This document shows, piece by piece, positions 7,532 through 16,327 of a stretch of DNA of 64,000 nucleotides. Source of the stretch: JBFONV01 sp040779335. Its GTDB lineage: Bacteria; Pseudomonadota; Gammaproteobacteria; Enterobacterales; Alteromonadaceae. Position 1 is the stretch's first letter. Every line of letters begins with the position of its first letter. The position numbers and the translations under genes are program-made. Under the pieces are notes generated by a model that had not been told where the DNA came from, made no database searches, and saw only the letters and a program-made list of their open reading frames with translations. The stretch is from NCBI GenBank assembly GCA_040779335.1, contig JBFONV010000002.1, forward strand, positions 62,001-126,000. The letters run 5' to 3'.

Positions 7532-8491
7532 CTAAGGCTGCGTTACGGTGCCTGCACATTCGCTGCCCACGTCAATAATCCTATTGATTTCTCCACTTGC
7601 CGAAAATTCAGCTAAACCATCATTAATGTCATTGATAATTTGTTGCCATTGTGGCGATTTAACACTTACAGCATAGTAAAGATGATTATATTGTAAGGAA
7701 GGTTCAACATCCTCAATACCAGCAAGCATCTTTTCCTTTTCCCAATCCGGAATATCGAAATATTTAACCGAATGCCTAAAGACAATTGGATCGCCAATCA
7801 CTAAATTAACCCGTTTAGCCAGCAACAAACGTAATAATTGCACTTCGTCTACCGCATTAAGGATATTAAACTGGTTGTTATCCATCATAGCGTCAAAGTC
7901 CGGAGTATTTTGATACCCTCTAACAACACCAATATTTTCTCCTACTAAACGACTTAAATTACCATCAAAATCAATTTCTTCCCCTTTACGTTTAATAAAA
8001 CCTATCGTACCACCAGGAAACTTATTAGATAACGCTAGCAATTGACGACGCTTAGTACCGATTACATTGTCAGACGGTGCCAATTCTTCGATAAAATATT
8101 CAGGAAAGAGAATATCCATTTGTCCCAGTTCCACTTGTTTTACTGCTCGTGCCCATGGGAAAAAATGGATATTAACCTGATAGCCCTTAGCTACTAGCAA
8201 CGCTACCGTAAATTGAAAAACCCAACCTTTATTACAAAGTTCTTCTCCAATATAGGGTGGCCAATCCAAGGTCGCTAAATTAAGTACTTTATTAGACTGG
8301 GTGTTGAAACGATAACCACTTAGCGTTTTTTCACCTTGTAATTGATGAATTTCACCTTGCCAATTGTATTCAACCATCAATACAGAACTTTGAGCTGGTG
8401 TAATTGTTGAAAACAACAAACATAAAACCACAATTACTCGCCATGTATACATGCAATATAATTTGCTTTTATTAAGCGTACTACTAATCAT
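7532..8491 (-). CDS. Periplasmic substrate-binding protein of the amino-acid (family 3) type
   Basis: The roughly 319-residue exported protein has a hydrophobic signal segment (WRVIVVLCLLFSTITPAQSS) and then a type 2 periplasmic-binding fold. Visible landmarks are LDWPPYIGE near the N-terminal lobe, FFPWARAVKQVELGQMDILF and the acidic C-terminal helix with IIDVG. Family 3 binding proteins serve amino-acid ABC transporters, but no permease or ATPase gene is nearby. It may therefore act as a stand-alone sensor or scavenger. It begins next to the stop of the TorF-type porin: a GTG at 8500 overlaps that stop (TAGTG), and ATG 8491 is an alternative that I prefer. The two genes are surely one operon, so passage through the porin and periplasmic capture may be linked. 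Confidence 0.82.
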   Translation of the reverse strand: MISSTLNKSKLYCMYTWRVIVVLCLLFSTITPAQSSVLMVEYNWQGEIHQLQGEKTLSGYRFNTQSNKVLNLATLDWPPYIGEELCNKGWVFQFTVALLVAKGYQVNIHFFPWARAVKQVELGQMDILFPEYFIEELAPSDNVIGTKRRQLLALSNKFPGGTIGFIKRKGEEIDFDGNLSRLVGENIGVVRGYQNTPDFDAMMDNNQFNILNAVDEVQLLRLLLAKRVNLVIGDPIVFRHSVKYFDIPDWEKEKMLAGIEDVEPSLQYNHLYYAVSVKSPQWQQIINDINDGLAEFSASGEINRIIDVGSECAGTVTQP

Positions 8492-8499
8492 AATAGCCA

Positions 8500-9225
8500 C
8501 TAAAAACTACGGGAAAGTGAAAAAATGATAGAAGTGTCACTCGGTAAGGCAAAGGTTTTATCAAGATCGGTGCCCTGAACACCAAGTGCCATATCAATGC
8601 CTTGATATGAAAAATAACTCATCACTTGCCAATGGACATAGTCTGTATCATTGTTGCCCCATTGCCAGCTATCACTGTCTAAGCTGGTTGATTTATCGAC
8701 ACCAAACAACACAGACAATTGTTCATTAACCTTAACAGTGTGATTAAGCATGACAATATAATGACCACCACCAAAACCAAAATAGTCCCACGAGTACCAA
8801 AAATTTAACGCTGTATCATTAATATTAAATTTCAACCAAGTTTCAGCATAGTTAAGCTCATCACTATAACTCGCGCCATGGTAGCTATATTGTGCAAGAC
8901 CAATATCCACAGCAAAACTTTTGTTAAAAGCATGGTAATAACCTAAATAAGCATCAGCTTCAATGTTAGTGTCATCACCAAAATCAACATTTGAAATAAA
9001 ACCACCTGCATAATAATTAGACTGGCTTTGCCAATTAACGGTTAATTGTAATGCGGGATCTTCAAGGGTTTGACTAACGCCATTAAACAGGTAGTCGTTA
9101 GTTAATAGTAGAGTTGTTGAAACTTGTGCGTTGGCATGCGGAAATAAAGCTCCGATAAAAAACAAATTGAGCTTAACAGCGAAAACTAATAGTAGGTACA
9201 GGCTGCCACATTGATTATTATTCAT
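8500..9225 (-). CDS. TorF family putative outer-membrane porin
   Basis: The 241-residue protein has a signal peptide (cleavage probably after HANAQ) followed by a short beta-barrel of alternating aromatic strands ending in the terminal phenylalanine (SLSRSF). The start of the barrel (LLLTNDYLFNGVSQTLEDPAL) and the overall length match the TorF family (TIGR02001). These are putative porins whose cargo is largely unknown. The AGGACAG ribosome site before the ATG is good. The gene is followed without a gap by a solute-binding protein, so it could provide the outer-membrane route for the same ligand; this is inference. Confidence 0.85.
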   Translation of the reverse strand: MNNNQCGSLYLLLVFAVKLNLFFIGALFPHANAQVSTTLLLTNDYLFNGVSQTLEDPALQLTVNWQSQSNYYAGGFISNVDFGDDTNIEADAYLGYYHAFNKSFAVDIGLAQYSYHGASYSDELNYAETWLKFNINDTALNFWYSWDYFGFGGGHYIVMLNHTVKVNEQLSVLFGVDKSTSLDSDSWQWGNNDTDYVHWQVMSYFSYQGIDMALGVQGTDLDKTFALPSDTSIIFSLSRSF

Positions 9226-9594
9226 ATGCTGTCCTACTGCTTAATTGTTAGTCATATTTAAGTATAGAAGCGCATTTTCAAACCACCAGCAAGATAATGC
9301 TCTATAGCATTTTGGCTAGCTTCGTACGTTATTGATAGGTACAGCCGCACATAGATTTAACAAGCATTAAGCTGTCGAAATCAGGACCTATTATGACAGT
9401 TACACTTTTGTATTAAAGCAATAGTCAAACGTAAAACATTCAGTTATGTTTTTACTGCCTTAATTTACCAATTCCATACTTATCATGTTTTCATTCTTTT
9501 TAAATGAAAACATGACTATTGCACAAACCTTAGTACTATTGATGCTTTAATCTTCAGTGACTAAACTGCTAACATTATTCCTCTTTTATCCATG
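9226..9594. other. Intergenic region of 369 bases with a 12-base inverted repeat
   Basis: I see no gene here. CATGTTTTCATT at 9484-9495 is a perfect inverted repeat with AATGAAAACATG at 9503-9514 (7-base loop). It lies 80-110 bases after the stop of the minus-strand PAS protein, but no T-run follows on either strand, so a terminator call is uncertain and a protein-binding site is possible. A second, smaller repeat (AAAACAT/ATGTTTT) lies near 9433-9453. The promoter of the TorF-type porin should be in the part near 9226-9300. Confidence 0.4.
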
Positions 9595-11241
9595 TTAGCT
9601 GAGAAATTCAGCTAAGCCATCAACATGTGTTTGTGTTTCGGTAATTAGTGAACTTATTTGCGTGGCTGCCTCGTTAGAGTTTTGTGCTAGCGTTCTTACT
9701 TCATCCGCTACGACAGCAAATCCTCTACCAGCTTCCCCTGCCCTTGCAGCTTCTATAGCGGCATTTAACGCAAGCAAATTGGTTTGATCTGATACTGAGT
9801 TAATAGTAACAACTATCTCTTGAATACGGGATAAAACCTGTGACATTGCACCATGCGTATTTTCTATCACCTTATTCTTTTCTGAAACGTTATCACCATA
9901 TACAACAAATTTTTCTATATCTCCATTCAGTTTTTTAACTGGTGTGATAATACAATCTAAAATCACGTCACTGTCTCTGTGAGTTAATTTAATAACCACT
10001 TTGCCAGAGCCTCCATTAATAACTTGTTGTTTTACGCCACTATCTGTATGAGTAAATAAATTGTTTAAGATATTTTTAAAGGATGATTTATCCATTCCCG
10101 GAAACTGTTCCAAACAATAATCATTACAGGTGTCTATGTTTCCATCAGGTGAAAACTCCATGATAGCTAAGTGACGACTCATTGCCTCTTTTTGGCTAAT
10201 TTCAGATAGAACTTGCTGTTTAATTCTTCTGATATCTGAACTGACACCAACAAAACCGTTATGCTGACCGTCTGCGTCATACGTGGGATTAACCGCCAAC
10301 ACTATCCAGTAAGGAACACCGTTTTTATCGAAGTTAAGTATCTCCTCATAAAATGGCTCCTGACGTTTTAATTTTTGTGATATACGCTTGATAGTTTCAG
10401 CATCTGTTTGCTTACCCTGCAATAAACTTCCAGGTTTTTTACCTTTCACTTCATCAAGAGTGTACCCAGTTAATTTTTCAAATCCAGGGTTCACGTATTC
10501 AACAAAGCCATTAACGTCTGTTATTAACACCGATGTACTGGTATTACTGACCACTCGAGACAGCATTTCTATTTCAGTATTTCTAATATGTTGCTCGGTG
10601 ACATCTTTAATTTTAAACAAATGGTAAGTGATACTATCCAAATCGATCTTTCGGCTGTCTAATTGATAAATTGTACTTTTGTCGGCGTATTCTAATTGGA
10701 CTTCTGTAATACCATCCTTAAAATTGCTTGTGCTTAAAAAATGATTATTGGGGAGTTTTCTATCTAGTTTAACCTCCGATAGATGCGGCAATGTTTTAGC
10801 CTGCTCATTGATTTGCCATACAACATTATGTTCATCGGTAACAATTATACCTTCAGAGCTATACTCTGATAGCATTTCCGCCAACTCGCGTTGATGCTCT
10901 TGAACCGATATATCATCCATTTGTACAATGCAGTAATTAGCATTATCGGACGATATACGTGATGAGTTAATTCGACAACTAATGGTATTACCATCAGAGT
11001 TTTGAATTTGAATCGTCTCAGTACTTTTTGTCGATAATACTTGATAAGAGGGTTCGTCCCAAAAATCATTAACACTAAGGCCTGTTAGTTGACTACTCGT
11101 CTTACCTAATAGCGTTGCAGCATATTCATTAGCACATACGACTTTATTATTGCTATCAAAAAGTAGGCTAGGAGAGGTGAACTGTTGAGTCACATTTATA
11201 AGTACTTCAACATTATTGTTTTTATTAAAAAACTTCAGCAT
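9595..11241 (-). CDS. Soluble multi-PAS protein with a short methyl-accepting chemotaxis signalling tip
   Basis: The 548-residue protein has no membrane segment. Three PAS-like units are visible (about 15-115, 125-215 and 222-345; the third carries TGYTLDEVKGKKPGSLLQG). After a further sensor-like stretch (about 345-460) it ends in a chemoreceptor hairpin tip with SDQTNLLALNAAIEAARAGE and RGFAVVADEVRTLA. The signalling domain is only about 75-80 residues, far shorter than the 250 or so of a normal receptor, so it is a short-tail type that should still carry the CheA/CheW contact tip. The third PAS resembles LOV-like sequence but lacks the flavin-binding cysteine. It probably senses a cytoplasmic redox or small-molecule cue. 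It is a single-gene unit. Confidence 0.85.
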   Translation of the reverse strand: MLKFFNKNNNVEVLINVTQQFTSPSLLFDSNNKVVCANEYAATLLGKTSSQLTGLSVNDFWDEPSYQVLSTKSTETIQIQNSDGNTISCRINSSRISSDNANYCIVQMDDISVQEHQRELAEMLSEYSSEGIIVTDEHNVVWQINEQAKTLPHLSEVKLDRKLPNNHFLSTSNFKDGITEVQLEYADKSTIYQLDSRKIDLDSITYHLFKIKDVTEQHIRNTEIEMLSRVVSNTSTSVLITDVNGFVEYVNPGFEKLTGYTLDEVKGKKPGSLLQGKQTDAETIKRISQKLKRQEPFYEEILNFDKNGVPYWIVLAVNPTYDADGQHNGFVGVSSDIRRIKQQVLSEISQKEAMSRHLAIMEFSPDGNIDTCNDYCLEQFPGMDKSSFKNILNNLFTHTDSGVKQQVINGGSGKVVIKLTHRDSDVILDCIITPVKKLNGDIEKFVVYGDNVSEKNKVIENTHGAMSQVLSRIQEIVVTINSVSDQTNLLALNAAIEAARAGEAGRGFAVVADEVRTLAQNSNEAATQISSLITETQTHVDGLAEFLS

Positions 11242-11382
11242 ATTGGCTCTTAAATTAATAACGATTAGACTAATAATAGGTTAAATACGATATTTGATAA
11301 AATTAAGATCATATTTATTTTTTTTAGCCCATAAAAATCAACTCTAATGTTGAAAGTATTGCTCAAAATATCGCGGCTTAAA

Positions 11383-11610
11383 CTAACGAAACTCACCGTA
11401 CCACGATCCAACACGAAGAAAATTATTTGATCTATTTTGAGGGCGGCATAACGCTTTTAAAATGGTGAGTATTAATCCTACATATAATAAGCAAACACTA
11501 AAAAAGCCAATAATACCCAGTATATTAGTGACCTTAAGAAGAGACTTTGTTTCTGATATACATTTTGGGCTTTGGATATTAGCCAGAGGGCATCGCCAAA
11601 ATTTGGGCAA
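11383..11610 (-). CDS. Possible small single-pass membrane protein overlapping the rnhA end
   Basis: The 75-residue frame contains one clear hydrophobic segment (VTNILGIIGFFSVCLLYVGL) followed by a basic tail. It overlaps the last 32 bases of the RNase H gene in another frame, which would suit translational coupling, and it fills most of the 337-base gap to the next gene. No ribosome site is evident, and no internal ATG in the gap would start it. I recognise no family, and it may be a chance frame; 11242-11382 holds nothing I can name. Confidence 0.25.
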   Translation of the reverse strand: MPKFWRCPLANIQSPKCISETKSLLKVTNILGIIGFFSVCLLYVGLILTILKALCRPQNRSNNFLRVGSWYGEFR

Positions 11611-12370
11611 TGTCTAGACTATTCTCGTACTTTACAAATGTTAGCTGTTTATTAGTCCTGGCATAAACGGCCATGCGATCAGCAAGCTCGTTGCCTTCTA
11701 TATTGGCGTGCCCTTTTACATGAGTTATTGTCAGGTGCGCCTTTAACTTTTCATATAAATCGTAGCATTGTTGTACTAAAACCAAATTTTTAACTTCTTC
11801 ACCTTTTCCACGCGTCCAGCCTTTACTTTTCCATCCTTTCGCCCATTTGGTAATACAATCAATAGAATACCTTGAGTCGGACAATATTTGTACCGACTGA
11901 TTTTGTTGAATGAAAGCTTCGGCCAATTTAAAGGCTTCAAGCATGCCATTTAATTCAGCGGAATTATTGGTACCATTAGCTTCATACAAGCCATACCACA
12001 ATGATGTTAATTTTGCTTTTTGGTAAACCGCAATACCGGTACCGGCTTTTCCTGGATTAGGAGAACAAGCCCCATCGCAATATATATCGATTGCCGTACT
12101 CGTGGGCAAAACACGTTGAGATGCCGATGTATAAGGTGTTGAGGCGTTCGCAGATTTTTTTGGTTTATTTGACGTATTGGATTTAGACAGCGAACGCTGC
12201 ATCAGGGCTTTAGTATACGTTGACTTAAACGCTGACTCTGCCTCTTGTTGCGAAGGAAACCCCATAAATTGTGCATCTGAACGCCCGTGAGTATGTGCCT
12301 GCACTTCTGCCCAAGTGTTAAAAACTCCCGTTTTAGCGCCTTTCCAAACTACATAATATTTTTTGCTCAT
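11579..12370 (-). CDS. rnhA: Ribonuclease HI with N-terminal viroplasmin (hybrid-binding) domain
   Basis: The 263-residue enzyme cleaves the RNA strand of RNA-DNA hybrids. Residues 3-55 (KKYYVVWKGAKTGVFNTW, then FMGFPSQQEAESAF) form the caulimovirus viroplasmin-like domain that binds hybrids in eukaryotic-type RNase H1. A low-complexity linker rich in Ser, Asn and Lys (about 58-92) joins it to the catalytic domain. There the active-site carboxylates are Asp99 (YCDGACSPNPG), Glu139 (NNSAELNGM), Asp165 (LSDSRYSI) and Asp231 (NELADR), with the accessory KGHANIEGN loop. The domain order equals that of human RNase H1 and of some bacterial enzymes. Many gammaproteobacteria also have a separate single-domain RNase HI, so this may be a second copy. 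Confidence 0.92.
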   Translation of the reverse strand: MSKKYYVVWKGAKTGVFNTWAEVQAHTHGRSDAQFMGFPSQQEAESAFKSTYTKALMQRSLSKSNTSNKPKKSANASTPYTSASQRVLPTSTAIDIYCDGACSPNPGKAGTGIAVYQKAKLTSLWYGLYEANGTNNSAELNGMLEAFKLAEAFIQQNQSVQILSDSRYSIDCITKWAKGWKSKGWTRGKGEEVKNLVLVQQCYDLYEKLKAHLTITHVKGHANIEGNELADRMAVYARTNKQLTFVKYENSLDIAQILAMPSG

Positions 12371-12533
12371 AGCTCTGACTATTACTACCTTTATTCTTTA
12401 ACGGCGATGATAAAGTGCTTTGTCTGTGTGACCAAGTAATATCTTAAATTAAAAGCAATATACAAATCATAATTCAGCGCATCAATATAAGTCTTTAGCA
12501 AACCCAGATGTGCATATCACTAGAGTTGTTTAG

Positions 12534-14507
12534 TCAGAATATTTTACTTAGCGATAGCGAAAAGTAACGACCATAATCAGGAATACGTTCGACAATTCCT
12601 TCTCTGGAGTAGGTATTGATATTAGCATTCAACAAATTGCCAATTTTTATACCTACATCAAGCCCATAAAAATTCTTTTTAAGCCAACTAACATCTACTC
12701 GGTTTGTCGGATCAAAATCATCGACGTTACTGGGGGCACTAATAAACTTATTTTGTAGCGTTAAAACGCTATTATCCGCCAATTTCATTCGTAAGATCAG
12801 GTAGGCCATGGTTTTAGCTACGCCAGCAATATCATTTTTTTTCAGGGTAAAATCATCGGTTTCTTCAGTATCGACGTAACTCAAGCCCAGCTTCATTGAT
12901 GACAACTTCGATAGCACTACGTTGCCATGCCAGTCTATACCTTGATATTTTCTATGCTCGCTTGAATTAGTAATACTTACAACCGTATTCCCTTGATAAT
13001 GTGGCGTTATTTTATTGCTCTGCTCGGCATAAAATATAGATAAATTACTCAACCAATGTCTAAAATTATGTTCATAATTAAGCTCGTAAGAGTCAAAAAT
13101 TTCGGGTTTTAAATTATCATTTTTAACGGTTTCAGCAATTTGTACTTCCCAAGTACTTGGCGCCTTAAAGCCCCTGCCATAAGCAAACTTCAGTGAGGCA
13201 TTATCAATAAACTTATAAACGACGCCAAACTGCGGCATAAGCTCTGCTTTTTGCCTAAATGAATACTTTTCTGCACGACCACCAATATTTATCGACCATT
13301 TGGATGAGAGTAAGTAATCAACCATGGTAAAGACCGAATAGTTTTTGAAATCGCGTATGTAACCAACAGATTGGACATCATAGTTTTTGGTGTATTCAAT
13401 ACCACTAACTACTGACATCAGTTCACTTGGGGTATAAACTAATTTATATTCAGCCCCGTAGTACTTTCCGCCATAAAGCTCACCTGTTGGCGCTAACCAT
13501 AACTCTCCCTCATAAATGCCTTTCCATGCACCAACAGCGTCATTGTAATAAACGCGCATAGCGCCTTGCAGTTCAGCATTGAATTGCTGAGTGTATTTTG
13601 CTTGCAGCGACTTGTGAACAATTTCATATTTATTGCCATGATCATTAAAGTCAGTGGCAAAATTACTCGATGGCCAACCAATTTCACTATCGCTATACTG
13701 ACCTCGTATCACTAAACTATCAAACTCTAACTTGGCAGAAAAACGATTAGATTTCAGCGTATTAAAACCATCAGCGCGGCCCTCTCTCAGTTGGTAATCC
13801 GGCGGAGCGCCTGCTAAAAAGCTAAAATCTAATTTATCACCATCAGACTCTTGAAAATCAGCGGTTAAGGTTAAATTCATATCAGCAATCTTTTCTCCTA
13901 ACGACATGTAAACGCCCCTTTCATTAACAGAAGAGGCACTAGTCTTAATTTGCAGTCCCTGTTGAGCCGTTTTTGTTAAGACATTTACCACGCCAACAAA
14001 TGCACCACTACCGTACAAAGTTGAATTGGGTCCAACAATAACTTCAATTCGTTCTATATCACCTATTCCTATCGGCGCGCCACCGTTGATAATATTATAA
14101 TTGTCAGACTTCATGGTCATAGCTTGGCCATCAATCATGAGTAACAGTTTTTCTTTGGTTAACACTACACCGCGAACAACTAATCTGTCTAAATACCAAT
14201 CGCGCTCCATATTAAAACCCGGCAGAGTATTAAGCGCTTCAGCAATACTGGTATAACCGTTCTCATCAATTTGTTGAGCAGTGATCACATATGCGGTTTG
14301 TGCAATATCTTCGATATTTTGTTTACGCTTTCCTGCGGTTTCTATTTGAACCTTCATCAATTCATTGAGCGATAGTTCCAGAAAGTCCACTTCCTTCGCA
14401 TGAGCGGAAAAAAAGCTCAACGACAAGTAAAGGGAAGTAAACAGAACAAGGAAATTACCATAGTCCTTTATTTTAAATGCGGATAACGAGCGTAATGGAA
14501 CACTCAT
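12534..14507 (-). CDS. TonB-dependent outer-membrane receptor
   Basis: The protein (657 residues from the chosen start) is a TonB-dependent receptor. It has a signal peptide (LVLFTSLYLSLSFFSAHA) and, at the mature N-terminus, LSLNELMKVQIETAGKRKQN, which looks like the TonB-interacting segment of the cir-like family. Its plug domain has VITAQQIDENGYTSIAEAL and IEVIVGPNSTLYGSGAFVGV, and a barrel ends in SLSLSKIF. I chose the ATG at 14507 because AAAGGA lies 7 bases upstream; the open frame extends 21 codons further but without a ribosome site. The ligand is unknown: no siderophore, B12 or metal genes are adjacent, and no riboswitch is visible upstream. Confidence 0.9.
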   Translation of the reverse strand: MSVPLRSLSAFKIKDYGNFLVLFTSLYLSLSFFSAHAKEVDFLELSLNELMKVQIETAGKRKQNIEDIAQTAYVITAQQIDENGYTSIAEALNTLPGFNMERDWYLDRLVVRGVVLTKEKLLLMIDGQAMTMKSDNYNIINGGAPIGIGDIERIEVIVGPNSTLYGSGAFVGVVNVLTKTAQQGLQIKTSASSVNERGVYMSLGEKIADMNLTLTADFQESDGDKLDFSFLAGAPPDYQLREGRADGFNTLKSNRFSAKLEFDSLVIRGQYSDSEIGWPSSNFATDFNDHGNKYEIVHKSLQAKYTQQFNAELQGAMRVYYNDAVGAWKGIYEGELWLAPTGELYGGKYYGAEYKLVYTPSELMSVVSGIEYTKNYDVQSVGYIRDFKNYSVFTMVDYLLSSKWSINIGGRAEKYSFRQKAELMPQFGVVYKFIDNASLKFAYGRGFKAPSTWEVQIAETVKNDNLKPEIFDSYELNYEHNFRHWLSNLSIFYAEQSNKITPHYQGNTVVSITNSSEHRKYQGIDWHGNVVLSKLSSMKLGLSYVDTEETDDFTLKKNDIAGVAKTMAYLILRMKLADNSVLTLQNKFISAPSNVDDFDPTNRVDVSWLKKNFYGLDVGIKIGNLLNANINTYSREGIVERIPDYGRYFSLSLSKIF

Positions 14508-14628
14508 GTTATAGTCCTTTATGTAATTGTTCATAAAAACAAATAATTGGTTATAGTGTAGTAACAACAAGATGTTATAGCGAACAGTAAATTGAGTGCT
14601 TTTTAATGTGAGCTCACAAAAATTTAAT

Positions 14629-14802
14629 TTACTGTGCTGCCAAGTGCAACATCATAATATCCGAACCGATATTTTCACGAATAGAATCGATAAGTCGTTG
14701 GCAAGTTTCTGTACTATCAAATTTTAATTGGGTATCACTTCCCGGACTCATTAATTGTTCTTGCTTATCGCTGACAAGATCCTTTCGCCACAATTCAATC
14801 AC
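14629..14802 (-). pseudogene. Small coding remnant upstream of the TonB receptor
   Basis: A 57-codon frame (GTG start) has protein-like composition: WRKDLVSDKQEQLMSPGSDT in the middle and IGSDIMMLHLAAQ at the end. A stop codon lies a few codons upstream, and there is no ribosome site. I read it as the 3' piece of a lost gene, or a small protein; I recognise no family. Confidence 0.25.
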
Positions 14803-14810
14803 ATTTGATT

Positions 14811-14959
14811 ATCAGTATAATAATACTGCGTTCATCTGCAGTTTACCTGCAACAATTTATAACGTCGTTAACCAAGAGAAAATGCACCACAAACTCAAAA
14901 CCGAAGTGCAGAATGATTTATCTCAAAAAATGATAGCCGCACTTAAATCAATAAAATAA
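14811..14959 (+). pseudogene. 3' end of a decayed plus-strand gene
   Basis: The frame is open without an ATG before 14882 and reads YNNTAFICSLPATIYNVVNQ followed by an amphipathic charged tail (KLKTEVQNDLSQKMIAALKS), then a TAA. It is followed 17 bases later by a strong hairpin terminator, as a real gene end would be. No start codon or ribosome site is present, so this looks like a truncated remnant abutting the minus-strand remnant at 14629-14802. Confidence 0.3.
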
Positions 14960-14975
14960 ATTTAATAGGCAAGTT

Positions 14976-15010
14976 AACAAGGATAATAGCACCTGATTAT
15001 TATCCTTGTT
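14976..15010. terminator. Bidirectional hairpin terminator
   Basis: A perfect 13-base stem (AACAAGGATAATA at 14976-14988 with 14998-15010) and a 9-base loop. It follows the lipoprotein stop by 36 bases on the minus strand and the plus-strand remnant stop by 17 bases. The T-runs on both sides are short (TTATTT-like). Confidence 0.65.
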
Positions 15011-15045
15011 ATTTACTTAGCGGCTGGTGTGATTATATCGATATG

Positions 15046-15813
15046 CTACAGGGTTTTATCCAGAAAAAAATAACCCGACAAATGGTTATCACTGTCTTTG
15101 CTAAAACTTATCTCTACTTTTTTTCGACCATCTGCATCAGTTGATATTCGATAGCTGCCCGTTGAAACAACATTATTACTTCCTGGCGGTTCATGAATGG
15201 TAAGGTTTTCTTGATTAGTAAAATTTCCCCCTTCACCTTCAAGTTTAAGATTTGAAATAATAAGTTTAGGTGCTGTGCACTGCCCCTGTGTTTCTACATC
15301 ACAATCTTCTGAATAAACACTTATATTCTGGCTGATTTTTGTGCCCCAGTTAATTTCTCTGACATGCATTTTTTTATACGACCAAGGCTTACCGCCTAGC
15401 ATGCCGCTAAGGACATTATCGTCAAAATCATAACAGTACTTTTTTAACGGCTGCACGTTTTTTAACGCTTTCATTTGCGCTCTTAACGTCGCCATGAAAT
15501 CGACCTTTTGCTGACCTGAGACATTGACCAATTTTGTCGGCACGATGACATCTGGATAACAAAAGCGTGAAAACTTAACATCAACGCCATCTGCGACTTC
15601 ATTAAGCACTTCATAATGAGACAAAGTAGATTTGCCGCCAGCTAGAAACTCCGCGTCTTCCGGCTTAACTAGCACAGATGCTAATGCCTGTTGATCATTC
15701 TCGCTAAATGCTTGCCAAAAAGTACTGACAACCTGAACAGACTCATTTTTCGGGCTACAAGCCATCACAGCACTTAAAACGCATAACCCGATAACAACCG
15801 TTTTTAAATTCAT
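15046..15813 (-). CDS. Hypothetical lipoprotein with an NTF2-like N-terminal part
   Basis: The 255-residue protein starts with a lipoprotein signal peptide whose lipobox SAVMAC places the lipidated cysteine at residue 19. The first mature segment (VVSTFWQAFSENDQQALASV) resembles the SnoaL/DUF4878-type domains found in many envelope lipoproteins. The rest is unrecognised and contains several cysteines (CYPD, KKYCYDF, EDCDVETQGQC) that could form disulfides in the periplasm. A strong ribosome site (AGGAAAGG) precedes the ATG. It is a single-gene unit with a terminator at 14976-15010. Function unknown. Confidence 0.75.
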   Translation of the reverse strand: MNLKTVVIGLCVLSAVMACSPKNESVQVVSTFWQAFSENDQQALASVLVKPEDAEFLAGGKSTLSHYEVLNEVADGVDVKFSRFCYPDVIVPTKLVNVSGQQKVDFMATLRAQMKALKNVQPLKKYCYDFDDNVLSGMLGGKPWSYKKMHVREINWGTKISQNISVYSEDCDVETQGQCTAPKLIISNLKLEGEGGNFTNQENLTIHEPPGSNNVVSTGSYRISTDADGRKKVEISFSKDSDNHLSGYFFLDKTL

Positions 15814-15927
15814 AAAATACCTTTCCTATCATATCCTTGGCTAAAAATTAAAGATAAATAATTACATGAAACTTACCAAATTCACCAGCATTTTTATGTA
15901 AATTGAAATGTCATTGATCTTTCATGG

Positions 15928-16280
15928 CTATCTTTCAACAGGATTAAAATCCGCACTAAATGTTTGTTCATATTCATCTAGTATAGTGAACAAAAAATCC
16001 AGCTAAATATCGTCAATACTCTGTTTAGCTGCCAAATAATTTTTTTGCGCGCTCTCTTTATCATCTTGTCTAAAAAAGACTTCAGCCAAATGCAGACGAG
16101 TGGAACTTATTCCTATGGGACTCTAGCTCAATAATAATAATATCTGCCTGCTGATAAAGTTGTAATAGTGTAACCAATTTGACTGATAAGTGTTCATCGC
16201 CTCAGCAAGCGATGCATCATAAATTTATTAGTGAGGTCAACATTGATCACCAACCTAAAGTTTTCTGGTGAATAAGGTGT
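15928..16280 (-). pseudogene. Decayed TPR-protein gene with frameshifts and an in-frame stop
   Basis: Reading the minus strand, coding-like pieces follow each other in different frames: PYSPENFRLVINVDLTNKF, then DASLAEAMN, then SVKLVTLLQLYQQADIIIIE, then STRLHLAEVFFRQDDKESAQ continuing to KQSIDDI and a TAG (16003-16005). After that stop the same frame continues as LDFLFTILDEYEQTFSADF to a second TAG at 15928. The RLHLAEVFFRQDDKESAQKN segment has the pattern of a tetratricopeptide repeat. At least two frameshifts and one internal stop show that the gene is dead. The left end is well defined; the right end is approximate. The parent may have been a TPR-containing regulator or kinase, but I cannot name it. 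Confidence 0.6.
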
Positions 16281-16327
16281 TCTAAGCTAAAATTATGATC
16301 ATAACATCAAGACAGAACTAACTATTA

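Noticed and set aside
10220..10560. LOV-type light-sensing domain in the PAS/chemotaxis protein
   Set aside because: The segment GKKPGSLLQGKQTD resembles the LOV motif but lacks the flavin-binding cysteine, so it is an ordinary PAS domain.
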